64,000 nucleotides of DNA from Tretioscincus oriximinensis (lineage: Eukaryota > Chordata > Lepidosauria > Squamata > Gymnophthalmidae), in contig JAJVDF010000590.1 of assembly GCA_022410635.1 (NCBI GenBank), positions 505,872-569,871 on the forward strand, given 5' to 3'. Shown piece after piece: positions 36,362 to 49,659 of this stretch (position 1 is the first letter of the stretch; the number at the start of each line of letters is the position of its first letter). A model generated the notes under the pieces. That model was not told where the DNA came from, made no database searches, and saw only the letters and a program-made list of their open reading frames with translations. Both the position numbers and the translations under genes were made by a program.

Positions 36362-36466
36362 AAAAACTATGTGCACCACCCTATGGTTGGCTGCCCTGGA
36401 ACCTTCAGGTATAGGGCAGGATATAATTACAAATATATACCAGTACAAATAAATAAATAAATTTTC
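36362..36466 (+). mobile_element. SINE 3-prime end
   Basis: actatgtgcaccaccctatg through ggtatagggcaggatataat and an AAATA tail matches the last 100 bp of the SINE at 12529-12787. The head is absent. Confidence 0.8.
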
Positions 36467-37403
36467 ATTGNGGTGGGGGGTCTCATCTTCTGAATAACAT
36501 TTACTTCAATCTCACTCTATATCTATAGTTCTCGGGATGGTTAACAACAATAAAAACAGAGTATGACGTAAATATATTAAAAACAGAGACAGTGCTTACA
36601 AAGTTACACAGCTACTCGATTTGGAGTTACTCAGTGATTACCAAACACTTAAAAAAATAACATAAAGGAATAGATTGAAATTCTTCAATAATGTATAATT
36701 TAACTTCAAATAATATAACTAAATCTAAATAACAAAGAACAGCATATTAATGTACCTGTAATGTGACACCTAAATTTTATAGCTTTAAATATAAATTTTA
36801 AAAGATGAGTAGTATTCCTTACATGATTGCATTTATACTTATCAACATCTTTATTCTGTCTACTAAATACAGCAAACATACAAATAGCATTACATTTGTG
36901 AGCTTTCGTACCGCTTTTCTGCATCAATAGCAGTTAAGAGGCCTGGAACATATCTTATTACACCTAGCAAAACACTATTCATTTACTAGTGTGTCCCCTA
37001 AGGGGGAAGAACTGGCTGCAGACTAGTGTGACACCTTTATTTTCAGAATAAACAAAACCTTTCTCAGTAACTTCAATCTAAACTTGATATATGCAAATTA
37101 TGTTCAACATATCTTTGGCAATACTCAGTGGTGGCAATGTGTTCCAACAGCCTAATTAATTATGGTAAATGAGGTTTGTGATACTACAAAAAGTTCAAGT
37201 TAACTCCTTCATTTACCTTCAATTACATACTAATTGCACTACAAACGTCCAGCAAACAACCATTTGAAGATGAACTACAGTACATCAAACAGGACAGCAT
37301 AATATATATGTTTTTAATTTAAACTGTAAAACTACCCAGTCTAAGGCAATAGTTTGATCCAACTCTGAGGTAATTCCTGTGATCCAAACACCTGGAAAAT
37401 AAT

Positions 37404-37572
37404 TTCAGAGAAATAGCCGTGTTAGTCCAGTAGAAAGTTCAGCAAAGGGGCCAGTAGCACTTCGAGACTAACAGGAGAAATGTGGGTGGCATAAACTTTC
37501 GTAGATACGTCTACTTCTTCAGATGCTGAGGGACTAATGTCAGGGTCTCAAGATGCTACTGGCCCCTTTGCT
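37404..37572. repeat. Inverted-duplicate reptile repeat, copy 3 (one arm shortened)
   Basis: It starts ttcagagaaatagccgtgtt and carries one full unit through cttcagatgctgagggacta. It then has only the outer 25 or so bases of the inverted arm (gctactggcccctttgct), so the second arm has been lost or was never copied. Confidence 0.7.
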
Positions 37573-39065
37573 AGAAAATAATATCACTCATAATCTAGTA
37601 GAACTTTGGGTTTCCTCAGTATAATCAGCTGAAAAATTGCAAAATCTTGGCAGATGAAAAAGGGATGTTTTAAAAGCTAAGGAATGATAAATTCTGATAA
37701 TCAAGTCAAAAGGACTTCGATCCCCAGTGCAGTTCGCTATTTATAAAAATTTTATTTATCTTGTAGTCTTTTAGTAACCTTTTCAGAGTTTTGTAACTTA
37801 GCACACTTTCTTTAACCTTGACAACAGGTCACCTTTTGTTTGGCAATAAATTATTTTACAAGTTCAACCTTTTACCCTCCAATCTACTTACTTGCCATCT
37901 GGAATTCCATTAATAAATTCTATCAATGACCCTTTTTGCATATAAAGTATATGCAATAAGTGTGGAGTTTCACAGTTCTCAAAACAGTATGAAACAAATT
38001 GTTCAAGTGCCAAAAGGTAAAAAGCCTGTCGGAATATTAAGATGCATATGGAATATCGGATTATTTCCATTAAAGTCCCCTTTTCTTTCCTCACGAAAGT
38101 CAGTGTGGCTTATACTTCATTTATTTTTGCATTGATGTATACTGCCTTTCCAAAGAATATTGAGAAAGCAAACTTTTTTCATTTATTGTGAGATGGGTAA
38201 TGTTGAGAGGTAAGTGGCAGGTCCAAAGTAATAAAAGTGAGCTTCTTTAACTAAGTGAATATTTAAGTCCTTATCTCCCAAATCTGCATCTAACAGTTCA
38301 CCAGGTATATGCAGACTCAGCTAGCAAAGTAGTAGATTCTGTGCCTTTAGATTATCTTATAAAACTAGTTTTATACAAGGCAGCCTGTAGTAGTTTCCAA
38401 ACTCTGAAGCTGTCACTCCTTGGAAGTTTGTTAAGGACCTACTGCATATGATTTTCAATGACTGCTTAAATGTACTTCTTTATCTAGGCCTGTGACATGG
38501 AGTTTCTTCTGTTATTCTACCAGGAGGGAAGGAAGGATAGTTTTATTTTAAGATTGGATGAAAGGCAGAACATGAATCCTTTAAAACTAGGTATAAACGA
38601 ACAAACGAATCTATCAATTAAATTTTGTACATTGATTTTCAGATCTACAGCGTAGTACTTAAACTATTTATATTCTGTTTCCTAAATAAGTTCACTCCTA
38701 TTGTCCTATTAGTTGAATAGCCCACATATGCAGGTTTGAGTTTGGCCACCCACTGCATCCTCTCCCTTGTTGCTACCCCTATCCATCTACTCATTCCCTC
38801 CATCTCTTGCCAACTGAATAGCCAATTGTCACTGGTATTTTTGTAACAACGTTAATGAAGTTAAGATGGACATGCTCCCAAACATAAATGTAAGGCTGTG
38901 ATTGGGGAATTCTGCAAAAAGCTATGCTCCCTTGCAAAGGACACTATAGTGTTTTCAATGGGATCTCTTCTTTTTCCTATTCAGGTTGCCCCAACGCACC
39001 TCTGCATCATCATTTGCTCTTGTCCTGCAGTCACATCCTATCTTTATACTTCATATGCATGTCAT

Positions 39066-39345
39066 AAGAACATAAGAACATAAGAAGAGCCATACTGGAT
39101 CAGGCCACAGCCCATCAAGTCCAGCATTCTGAGTCACACAGAGGCCCACCAGATGCACCTGGGCAGTCCAAACAGAGGAAAGCAAAATATGCTCCTATTT
39201 ATGACTCCCTGCAAATGGTATTTCAGGAGTGTCCATACCCTTGGTGTCCATAAACCTGTCCTCCAAGCTATCCCAATCCAGTTTCTGTGCAGCTATGAGC
39301 AACATCTGTTTCTTCATCCAGAGGCGAGAATCATTACCTGATTAG
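39066..39345 (-). mobile_element. CR1-group LINE 3-prime fragment
   Basis: aagaacataagaagagccat through aggcccaccagatgcacctg is the complement of the LINE 3-prime end. It nearly duplicates 39755-39990, some 700 bp away in the same orientation, so it is either a second insertion or part of a local duplication. The terminal TTCTTATG repeat is present in two units. Confidence 0.8.
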
Positions 39346-39751
39346 AATGTCTGACAGGAGGTGGTGCTGTGTGACAGGTACATAACTTCAAGCAAGGATA
39401 AAGGTGATGTCTTCTAAACCTTGATGGCAAACATTCTTACTGTCAAATACTGTGTCACTCAGCTTGGTCAGCAAAACTGTTAGAAATAGTTTATAGACTG
39501 AATGGTTCATTCATCCTCTACTGTTTGCTCTCTAGAACAGATGGTATCTGCTTTTTCCTATCAATACATTGACATTGAAAGACCAATTAGGCAGTGCAGG
39601 GTCCATAATGCACTCATCAGCTATATTGGAGTACAGCAGCAATGTTAGGTGATTTACAGTTGCCTTTTCTCCAAGGTCTCCAATGTCCTGTTTGTCATGC
39701 ACTTTTAAACAGGTCTGCATTGAGCATCTGATAAAAACAGCTTTTTGCTGT

Positions 39752-40216
39752 CATAAGAACATAAGAAGAGCCATACTGGATCAGGCCACAGCCCATCAAG
39801 TCCAACATTCTGTGTCACAGAGAGGCCCACCAGACGCACCTGGGCAGTCTGAACAGAGGGAAGCAAAATATGCTCCTGTTCATGACTCCATGCAAATGGT
39901 ATTTCAGGAGTCCTGCCTGTTGCTCCATCCTGGAGGCAACATCCAGACATCCATCCTAGTATCCATTTATACCCTTGGTGTCCATAAACCTGTCTAGTCC
40001 TGTCTTGAAACTATCCAAGCTGTTAGCTACCACTACTCTTCAGGAAGTAAATTCCACAGGCCGATGACCCTCTGGGTGAAAAAATACTTTCCTTTGTCTG
40101 TTCTCACTTTTCTACCCAACAGTTTTAAGGCATGCCCTCTGGTCCTTGTGTTGTGTGATAGAGAAAACATTTTTTCTCTATTCACCCTGTCGATCCTATG
40201 CATGATCCTTAATCTC
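39752..40216 (-). mobile_element. CR1-group LINE 3-prime end with RT C-terminus
   Basis: The minus strand encodes RTRGHALKLLGRKVRTDKGK, YFFTQRVIGLWNLLPEE and a following VVV-ANSL-type stretch, the usual end of CR1/L2-group ORF2. The 3-prime untranslated part ends ggctcttcttatgttcttat. A TTCTTATG-type terminal repeat is a CR1 trait. Confidence 0.85.
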
Positions 40217-43200
40217 TGGTACAAATTTGACTACTGATTCGTTTGCCGATTCAATCTCCCCACTATTTTGCTTATGTGCAATCCATACCACTTACCAGCA
40301 TTTGAATATCTCAAACTAGATTTCAATAATTTAAAAGCCTTCTTTCAGAGTTCAGAAAACTTGTAGAAGCTCAGAGACTTCTCAGTAATCGTGCTGGTGC
40401 CAAGTGGTGACTTCTTTGATATCATTTTTATTTTTGAATATTTAAGGATTTTTCTGCTTTCTTGAAAAACAAATTTCTGTCATGTTTTACAGGTTAACAG
40501 ATTTAGTAACCATATTTTTCTTGGTGGACCAAAAGGTAAATTCATTTACTCTAGCCACCCTTTCAACAACACAGTTGTTATAACCCTAACTATGTGTATG
40601 AAAAAACTGTGTCCAATCCCTCCAGAGTTCAGACATTTCTGAACTTTTTTTTCCGTGTATGGGCCTCAATTTACACAAGAAGGTACACAAGCAGGATTGC
40701 AGAGAACTCAGCCACAAGCCAAAGAACAGACAGCTAAAGATGGCAAAGATGGAACAGATAAACTAAACCAATAGATAAACTAAACCAAAGGCAGAGGAGA
40801 GTTGGAACAAAAAACGGGCAGTATTTCTTTTCACCCAAGGGACCATTGGTCTATGGGATTACTTAGCAGGAAAGAGAATGCTCAATCTGGAGAGTTTTAA
40901 AAAGGGAAGGATTAAACAAATTAATAGAGATCAAGTATATTAATGGCTATTGGATTGGATGCTCCCTCAAAATTGGGAAAACAATCAGCAAATCTTTCAA
41001 GGCTATTTCTAGGAAGCCTACATCAAGGGATGGTTTTGCTTTTGTTTTTCCCTTTACATGCCCAGAAACAACTGATAGACCACTGAGCAATACTAAATGG
41101 GTTGTGGTCTGATCCAGCAAAGATCATTTCGTGTTCACCATGCCCAAGATTCACTCAGTCTCAAAAATTTACAAATCTAGCTGTCTTCATTTCTTCCTTC
41201 TCAAGCCACTGCCAAGTCCTAAAATGGAAGAGTCACAAATCACCCAAGGCCACAATTTCGAACCCTCAAACCTCACATTAATTTATTAATAGGAAATATG
41301 GAATTTGCCATATAAATTTCCAACAAGCAAATACATGAAACAAATCAATTCTAAAGGGTTTCTGTAATAAATGATCATTTTTTTCTCATGTTCCATAGCA
41401 ACAGCAAAGTAGTAACACAATTTAAAACACTGGATAGCAGGTTATATGGCTTTTAAAAAATCACCATTATTAGAATGCAACAGCAAAAACCATTCAGCAT
41501 TTACAAGGAGAATGGAAACAGAGATGAAAACATGTTCTTAACTTTCTGCCACCAAAGTAAACTTAAAAAGTACATTTATAACCAATGTTAATGATTGTAC
41601 CAGCTTAGGATATGGAAAACCTCAATGTGTAATGAGGACCACATTCATTTTCATGCCAGCATTTCATAGTGCCTTGGATGTGAATAATCCACACAAATTT
41701 ATGAGCTAGCCAAAAAGCAACAAGGCTTGTCATAGTTGCTGACACCAAGATGTGTAAATCCTCTAATACCTGATGACAAAACCAAATGGAAAAAAGAATT
41801 GTTTGGTTACACCAATGCCTTTCCACATACTCCACACCTGGAAAATGGTAAGACAGCCAGTACTTTAGGAAGATAATCTGGCAAATGTCTACCTTAGAAC
41901 CCTGCTGGACAAACCACATTCTACAACTCTAGCAGTTTGATAACAGTGCAGAGCACATTAGGTGGTCATGCATAAAGTATGAGACGGGCTTGCAACCCCT
42001 TCCAAACAGCAAACCTGAAGCCTCAAATTGAATAACTATCACAAAAGAAAGGTGAATTTGTGGTAGACACACAAAATTGAAGGCCAGATCAAACCACAGT
42101 GAGTACTTTTGAAGGGAATAACTATGCATTATACCTCTAGAAAAGACTTGCTTAGGGCAGGGAAATAAATTGGGGGTCAAGGTACCAGTTGAACCCTTTC
42201 AGAAACTTGGTTCCTGCTCCTCTGCCAAAGAAAACTTGGCCAAGGGTTTAGCCACAGGTAAGAGATCTTTGTCACCATAATCCGCTGAGAAATGTGATTA
42301 CTACCTCAATTTCTTTCCATGGTGTGAATATAAAAATAAACAAAAGGGTCAGTTAAAAGACAGTAAGAGTTTATACGGTTACAATAATCTCCTAAGAACA
42401 GAACAATGGAGGTTTCAGGAGCAAGGGTTGCCTGATATGCTCAAGTCCCACCTAAGAAATATTGGAAATGTCTGCAAACATTTTCAGTGAGTTAATTTAA
42501 ATAGTAGTAAAATGAAGGATTAAATTCATGACTGTTCCTTTTATAATTCTAGCATAAATATATATGATTCAATTTGTTCATTAATGATTTGTACTTTGAC
42601 TATATCATAAATTATCATATAAAAGTCAGTAAATGCGTACATGAAATAAGAATAAGAGATAAAAGATAAAATGCAAATGAAATGTCCTCTATTCATGTCT
42701 TTGACCCAATCCTAAGAGACCCTATCAGAAACAAATACATAAAGAAGACTCTAAAATGATTTTGGACATAATTGCAAAATTTGTATAATATTTTATAACA
42801 CTGTGAATCAGTGCAATGCTACAGTTGCAAAAATTAGCTGTTATACTATGCATTAGTAGAGTAGATTGGTTCTTATGGCTGACAGTTCATTCAGAAACAT
42901 TGAAAATATCTGCTTCAGTTTTCAAGTGTTAAAAAAGTACGCAGAAAGCAATTGCTATAATAGCTCAAGTATTCCATCACTTAGTCCTCCATTATACCAT
43001 AAGACAGTACATTGCAACTGTTCAATATTAAATAGCAATTTAAAGAATATAACCAAAAATAAATATAAAAAGAAAATCAAAAAGGAGTTTTCCAGTGTTT
43101 TTCAGACAATATTCCTGAGCCATCTGGTGGCATGCTTGTTTCACTGCAATAGAATAAAATATATATTCTTGAACAGGATCTCACCTCTAGCCTTCCAGGT

Positions 43201-43544
43201 GCCAATTTGACATTACACAATTCACACGTAGTAAAATCCAGCAAACTGCTGTAATAAAGCAACATTTCATTTGCTTCTGGAAACCTGCTGTAGAATACTG
43301 GTAACTCTATATTATTCCATTTCAAAAGCTACTTTGTGAACCTAAGTGCTTCACATTAAGCACCAAGTATTACCACCTCTAATGATCTGGAAACAAACAT
43401 TTCTTCTGTGGCTCAAATAACCACTTATCAAAACACAAACAACAACAACAACACTTTAATATCCAAAAAATACACTCAAACAAATTATTACCTATAAGTT
43501 TTTTCATAGGCCAAAACAAGGTCCCCTTTCCTCTTCCCTTTCTT

Positions 43545-43600
43545 TCACACACATACACATGCTTGCACATACACATACACACACCTCACATACATAAAAG
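43545..43600 (+). repeat. CA-rich microsatellite
   Basis: Interrupted CA and CATA units form a decayed dinucleotide repeat. Confidence 0.8.
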
Positions 43601-43707
43601 CTGTTCCAAATGATTGTCTCCGAGTACTTTTTTTACAGCAATATCACACATTTAAATAAACCAGTTTCCAATGAAGAAGGCTCAGTAATCATCAGCTTCA
43701 CATTCAA

Positions 43708-43865
43708 AGAAAATTTAACAAAGAGATCTTTCAGCACTTTAGCAACTAACATGGAATGGGACAGGCAACATAGCTTTTGTAGACAAATCTACATCTTCAG
43801 GGGCATCATTAGGTGGCATCAGCCTTCATAGACAAGTCTATTTCTTCAGACTCACGCCACCTATC
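43708..43865. repeat. Diverged relative of the inverted-duplicate repeat
   Basis: Segments such as agcttttgtagacaaatcta, catcttcagggg and catagacaagtctatttctt resemble the units at 9068, 24083 and 37404 at lower identity, again with two opposed halves. Confidence 0.5.
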
Positions 43866-43890
43866 CTATTTTACGTAATTCACTGAAGTG

Positions 43891-44659
43891 TGTTGGGATT
43901 ATCCATGGGACATATATTAATTGGCATTAATATATTTAATATAAAATATACTAGGATTGACCTTTGCTAGCCAAAGTGAGGCCTATAGGGAAATTTTGGA
44001 AAAAAATCTCTGATCAACCCAGCCCAGGAGTATACAGGAACAACCAAATCACCTTTTCCTGACCTAAGGGCATACATTGCTCAAGAGACCTTGCCAGACT
44101 GAATGGATTAATTGGTACCCATTGTGGCAAAGGCACTATCTTTGTTTAACCAGGCTGTGCACCTGGGCTGAAACCATCAGCCTGATTGTGGCCTGGAGGT
44201 AAACCATTTAGGACCATTAAGACTACTTCTCCTGAGGGTGAGTCACTGGGTTCCACTAATTAGAATAATGGCAAAGGCAAACAATGGCTATAGAGGGTCC
44301 ATCCTGTTTACCAACATCATACCATATTTGGTGTTTCCTGACCAGGCTGCACCTCCTTGGGGAAGAGAGAACCACGTCACATAGGTGTCACAACCTGGGT
44401 CCGCCTTGACCCACGTGGGTTGTACCGAACCCCTTTTTGACATCATAATCTTTGATACACGCCTTCTGATTTGGGTCAATAAAAGATTGAACACGAGGGC
44501 ATTCTGGAGGACTCCATGATCCGTGGGCCTCCTAAAACTGCTTCCTGATCCAAGTCGTGTTGCCCGTGTGATTCCTGTTACACGTGTCTACCTACTGCGG
44601 ACCAAGCTGCCTTTGATTTCCGTAAGGCATCTAATAACGTGGAAAGCGAACCCCCATTA
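43891..44659 (+). mobile_element. Probable solo LTR
   Basis: The block starts TGTTGGG, and GAAGTG occurs immediately left (43885-43890) and again at 44660-44665, a possible 6-bp target duplication. An AATAAA signal is at 44479-44484, with a GC-richer stretch before and after it. The right end does not read CA directly before the repeat, so the boundary may be wrong by a few bases. No retroviral ORF was seen. Confidence 0.5.
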
Positions 44660-44948
44660 GAAGTGCTACAAACCTCCTTGCTAGATTTTTCTGGATCCAG
44701 ACTAGAAGAGTTGGCATTTATTCTCCACTTTTCTCAACCCAAAGGGAATCAAATTTCTAGTCTTCTCTTCATATCAAGCCACTTTATTTATGCTACATAT
44801 CCAAATATCCAAACATAGTGGAAATAAATGAGATCTGGATACAACTTAACAATTTAAACATTATAGGCATCTACAGTTATATTGCTGTACTATACAAACA
44901 AAGCATGCCTGTATTTTAATAATAATTACCATCACATAGCACTTTTCT

Positions 44949-45096
44949 CTAGGGTCACAGGTACTTTTAATCTTTTTAAAAGTACCTGAAAAAGGAACTC
45001 GATCCATTTTTTCCTTGACCAATTCTAAAAAAAGGAAAAAGCACTATGCACATATTTCAGGATTGAAAGAGGATTAAAAATCAGTGTGTGACCAGA
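44949..45096. mobile_element. Palindromic MITE, second copy, with a perfect internal hairpin
   Basis: The right end ggattaaaaatcagtgtgtg followed by accaga matches the ends of the element at 27477-27610. The left part contains a perfect hairpin, CAGGTACTTTTAA at 44958-44970 with its complement at 44976-44988. Confidence 0.55.
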
Positions 45097-45273
45097 GGCA
45101 TAGTTAAGAAAGCCATTTATGGATGATGAGTTTTTTTCAGATTTACTGTGCTCATGCAAATAATGAGTGCTGGCTGCACCATTAAGAAGTTCCACGAATG
45201 GGCATTTCTCCTAGGATTGTCTTAATCCCAGTGCTAACAGAGATAGAAACAAAGTTGCACTAAGCACCCCAAG

Positions 45274-45451
45274 TATTGTTGAAACCTCATTATAACTAAC
45301 ACTAAATTATCTGGTGAATTTATTTGTTATCACAAAATTTTGTTATAATGAAATCCATTGTTACCAACATTATCCTTAGGATTTTCAAATTTGTTTCTTA
45401 TACTGTGAATTTTGTTATATCAGAGTTCTTTACAATGGGGTTTCACCTGTA
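45274..45451. mobile_element. Second TA-bounded MITE family, copy B
   Basis: The right end caatggggtttcacctgta matches the end of the element at 53615-53774. The left end tattgttgaaacctcattat is more decayed. The interior shares the attttcaaatttgtt region. Confidence 0.7.
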
Positions 45452-46048
45452 TATGGGTTTGCAGAATCTGTAGTTAAATTATGGATTATTACTACATAAA
45501 TTCAATTCATCTCGGTGAAAATCCTTCAGACTAAACTAAATACAAACACACACAATTTACTTTTCCAGACATTCATCACACTGAGAGATTTTGCCTCAAG
45601 CATTTCAGACTTATATAGCTTCAGAATTAAAGTTTCCCCACGAACGTGTAAAACGAGGCATACAAGTGGTATAACAAAATACCAAAAGCAAGAAAGGAAC
45701 AAGGAAATTTGTTTACAATAAGCACTTGCAAAAACTCAGAAGAAAAAGACTGACTGATTCGCATTTACCTGGTTCGCGTTTTCTGCTCTGTTTGCACATG
45801 CTCAGTAATCTATTTGGGGGCCTAAAACAAAAAAGGGCCTAAACCAGATCAAGTCAGTGCAAATCAGGCTTATGAATTTTGCAAACAGATGAATACATTT
45901 CTCTCACCAAATTACATGTCTTAAATTAAAAGATTAATAAAATTGATCTAAGATCTTGGTTGTACATCTACCTTTAAAACTTCTTCAGAGCTGGAAAATG
46001 GGCATAATCATTCCCCCCCTAATTTAATTCAAGGGAAAATGTTTCAAA

Positions 46049-46250
46049 TTAAGAACATGAGAACATAAGAGGAGCCCTGCTGAATTGCGCCAGAGCCTAT
46101 CTAGTCCAGACTTCTGTCTCACACAGAGGCCCACAAATTGAACCTGGGCAGCCTGGAACAGAAGAAGGCAAAATCTACAACAGTTCTTGACGCCCTGCAA
46201 ATGGCATCTCAGGAATACTGTCTGTTGCTCCTTCTCTGAGGCAGCATCAA
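46049..46250 (-). mobile_element. CR1-group LINE 3-prime fragment
   Basis: aagaacatgagaacataaga and cacacagaggcccacaaatt match the fragment at 39066-39345 with more divergence. Confidence 0.75.
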
Positions 46251-47399
46251 ATTCATTCTCCAGAACTGAAAAATCATTTTGCAAATAATTTGTGCAACTT
46301 TACTCCTAATGAATGAATGAATAGCAGTAAGTACAGCCCTTTCAAAACTTTTAAGATTCTCCAACACCACCCTGAAACAAAATATCTAATTTTGAGGAAG
46401 CATTAAAAGTCAGTGTTACAGAATTTGCGAAGTGAAAAATAAACAAGCCTGTGAAAAGGCTTCTACCATAGTCAGATTGTAATGAAAGAATGTTTGCCTT
46501 AAAAATCTTTCCAGACTGCAAACATAAACATATACTAGCTGTAGCTTTCCGGATCAATGATACGGCTAGGCTTTCTACATTCACAAAATGTAGTTAAGTA
46601 CACGCATTAAACAAAAATTTAAAAGTACATATTCAAACACATTTATAAAAACCTGAACTATAATAAAGATTTTTAATTTACTAAGTTTCATATTTGCTAA
46701 GTTACCAATTTACTTGCTAGTCAAACAGTATTAAGATTTATTTAGCATTCTCATCTTCCAAAACAATTTGCATAGTGCTAACAATCCACAGTCCCGAGGC
46801 CGCCTTTGCTGCTTGACCTCGCAGACTGCCAGGAACTGAAGAGGCCGCCCCACTGAAGCTACCTGTTGCCATCAGATTGGGTTTTGAATTAACAGGCCGA
46901 AAATAACAAAAAAAAATTGAGGGGAGCAGCGGGGGATGGAAATCTGAGGGCTCTTTAGCCTTCGGCAGGGCGAAATAGGCAAGCTAGCCTTCCGTGGGAA
47001 AGCTAGCTGCCAGCAATGCAGGGTGGCGAGGCAGCAGCATGGGGGGGGGGGGTTCATTCCCACCAACCCTCTTCCTTCCGGGGAAGTTTCCCAGCCACCA
47101 GCCGGGACCAAGAAAGAGAGCAGGCTCCGTTGGAGCCTACCTCGTTTGGGAGGTGAGGGTGGCCTATTGAGAATACACCCTTGTGGGGTCTTGCCAGCCA
47201 CGGATAGGAATAGCCTCGGTGGAGGGGTGGCTGGTGTGCCGACACAAACAATATGCCAGTGGGGCCAGGCCAGTTGTAGTTTAAAGGGGTTGTCCACGGA
47301 GCAGTCAATCCCAAATCAGTAAAAGCCTCCGGTCTTTCCCCCGTTTTGGCTTATAGCTTTAGTTGCTTTGTTGGGTGGTTCACGCAATCATACAGCACA

Positions 47400-48315
47400 G
47401 GGCAGGCACCTTGGTACCACCCACTAACCTTTGTTTATTGCTTATAGTACTGGGCAGTAATGGCGAGCAGCAAACCACCTTCAATTCTGGTTCTTTTAGA
47501 CCTCGTGCTACATATGACAGGCACGTGGCTATCCTAATAAATCCTGGTGCGTCCCCAAAAGTTGTTTACTGTTTATAGTGCTGGTGCCAGGGCTTTCACA
47601 TACAGTATAAAGTGCAAGTGCAGTAGATGGCAGGCATATAAGTACCTGCCATACATTCTATTATACATTGTAAGTGCTGTGCAGTATACAGCAGGCAGCT
47701 GGTGCCCGCCATTATTCTGGTCTATAGTCTAAAGAGCTCGTGCAATATAGCGTAGGCTTCTGGGTGCCAGATAATCTCTCCTACATGTCTTGAAGGGCTT
47801 GTGCAATACAGGGCAACCATCTAAGTGCCTGCCATGGAATTCTCATACATAAATCCTCATATATATACTAAACTGTCTGTGCAATATAGGGCAGGCATCT
47901 CAGTGCCTGCCATAAAAATTTCTCATACCTAAATTCTTGCACATACACTACAGTGCTAGTGCAATATAGGGCAGACATCTAAGAGCCTGCCATAAAATTA
48001 TTGTATGTAAATTCTCGCACATATACTAAAGCTCTAGTGCAACATAGGGCAGGCATTTGAGTGCCTGCCATATATTTTGTACATGAATTCTCATACGTAT
48101 AATAAAATGCTAGGGTGATACTGGGCAGGCATCTAACTGCCTGTCATAAATTCTCATGTGTAAATTTTCTGATACATAAATTCTTGTAAATGTAATACTT
48201 TATTAGTGCAGTATAGGCCAGGCATCTGAGTGCCTGCCATAACATTTTTGTACATGAACTTCATCCATATACTACATTGCTAGTGCAATATAGGGTAGAC
48301 ATCTCATACACATAC
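47400..48315. repeat. Array of about eleven hairpin units with GGCAGGCA...TGCCTGCC cores
   Basis: Cores begin near 47401, 47517, 47629, 47691, 47752, 47813, 47890, 47970, 48048, 48124, 48218 and 48294. In the best units (47890, 48048, 48218) GGCAGGCAT pairs with the downstream GTGCCTGCC across a 3-5 base loop. Units are joined by AT-rich linkers containing agtgctagtgcaatata and aattctcatacatatacta. Spacing is about 61 bp in the left half and about 76-80 bp in the right half, with one of 94. Outer units are decayed. Confidence 0.8.
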
Positions 48316-49659
48316 TGAAGTGTTCTGTGCAGACCCCTAAGTACCTTTTACATATTCTCACATATAGCCTAATGTTCTGTTGTGTTATAAGGCAAGTATC
48401 CTGAGCAAGGTTCAAGAACAATAACAAATTTTATTATCATTTGTTGCAGCCTTTTGAGGGAACGGCTACTGTCACCACAACAGGCATTCCTGTTAGGGGT
48501 AGGGGTAGGGGCTGAGGAACAGCCAGGCAGGCTGTGAACATCAGGCCTAGTTTCAATGCTCCGCAACCTACTCCAGACTGATCAAGCATCATAGAGGCCA
48601 GCCCTCCCAATGGGCTAAGAGCCGGATCCAGCTGGAATCAGGATGCAGCAGAGTCCTAAATTACAGTATCTCTGCCTGCATAGTCATGTGTCTAAAATCC
48701 TATATCAGCATGAAGTGAGACTTACCATTATAAGGCTGCTTCGACTGCCAGGAGGCAAAGGACATCGTGCCCTGCAGTCCAAGCTCTGGATTCAATTGAA
48801 CATTCGGGAGTCATGTGGCCAATTAAGAATATGACTGTGTTGTTTCTTATATATGACTGTGTTGTTTCTCTTCCCTCTGAGCCACAAGGGAGAAGAATGC
48901 CTCTGCCTGTGACGTGGAGCCTTGATGAGTGACGCCATGTGAATTCTGCTAAGAAGCCATCATGGAAGGGCAGGTGATGCAAGACATGCAAAGGGTTGCC
49001 TTCTATGGTTGTCATCTGGTGCTGCTCCATTGTTCTCTCTGACCCTTGATATATCAAGGTATAAGAGGAGTAGAAGCTCCATGGCTGGTTGGAAGATTAG
49101 TCCAGGCAGTTGGTGTAGTTTTGTGGGATATGGCCATCTCCGAATACCATTGGTTGGAGAGCAGGCATGGCTGGGAAAAGTTCAGGAAGCTTTGCTAGGA
49201 TGGTTGGGTTAGTAAGAGGTGTCTGGTGGAGAGCAGGATTGATCTAGTGGTAGTGACTCAGCTTGGCGGCCCTGTGGAGTCAAGAAAACGTGGAGGCAGG
49301 TATCCCCAGGACTACCTTATAGCTTGGGGGCCCTTCTTAAAAGGGTTCTGACTTTGGGGACGGGTAGGTTGAGCACAAGTTTGGAGTCATTGTGGTGGGC
49401 CGTACACAGGACGGATTCTTAAAGGCCCTCACAAGCCTCTTTGACCCACAGAATGGGTGGGTCAGTGGTGCTGCCTGACAGCTCGGGCACCTAGACCAAG
49501 GGGGCTGACCCATCAGGTGATGGCAGCCCGGGACCTATGTCACGGGGGTGTGGTCCACAGGGTCTACTGTCAAGGCTTGAATTGAGCAGCTGTTATGAAT
49601 GGGCTGCCTCGCTGAGCAGAGTAGGCACCCCGATGGTGCCCGGTGTCGTGTCCCTGCTG

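Noticed and set aside
46790..47340. GC-rich block as the CpG-island first exon of GMDS
   Set aside because: Neither strand encodes the expected GITGQ-type end before a GT donor, and the block continues into repeat arrays, so it is better read as part of an inserted element.
47400..48315. CRISPR array
   Set aside because: This is vertebrate nuclear DNA. The linkers are similar to each other rather than unique spacers, and there are no cas genes.
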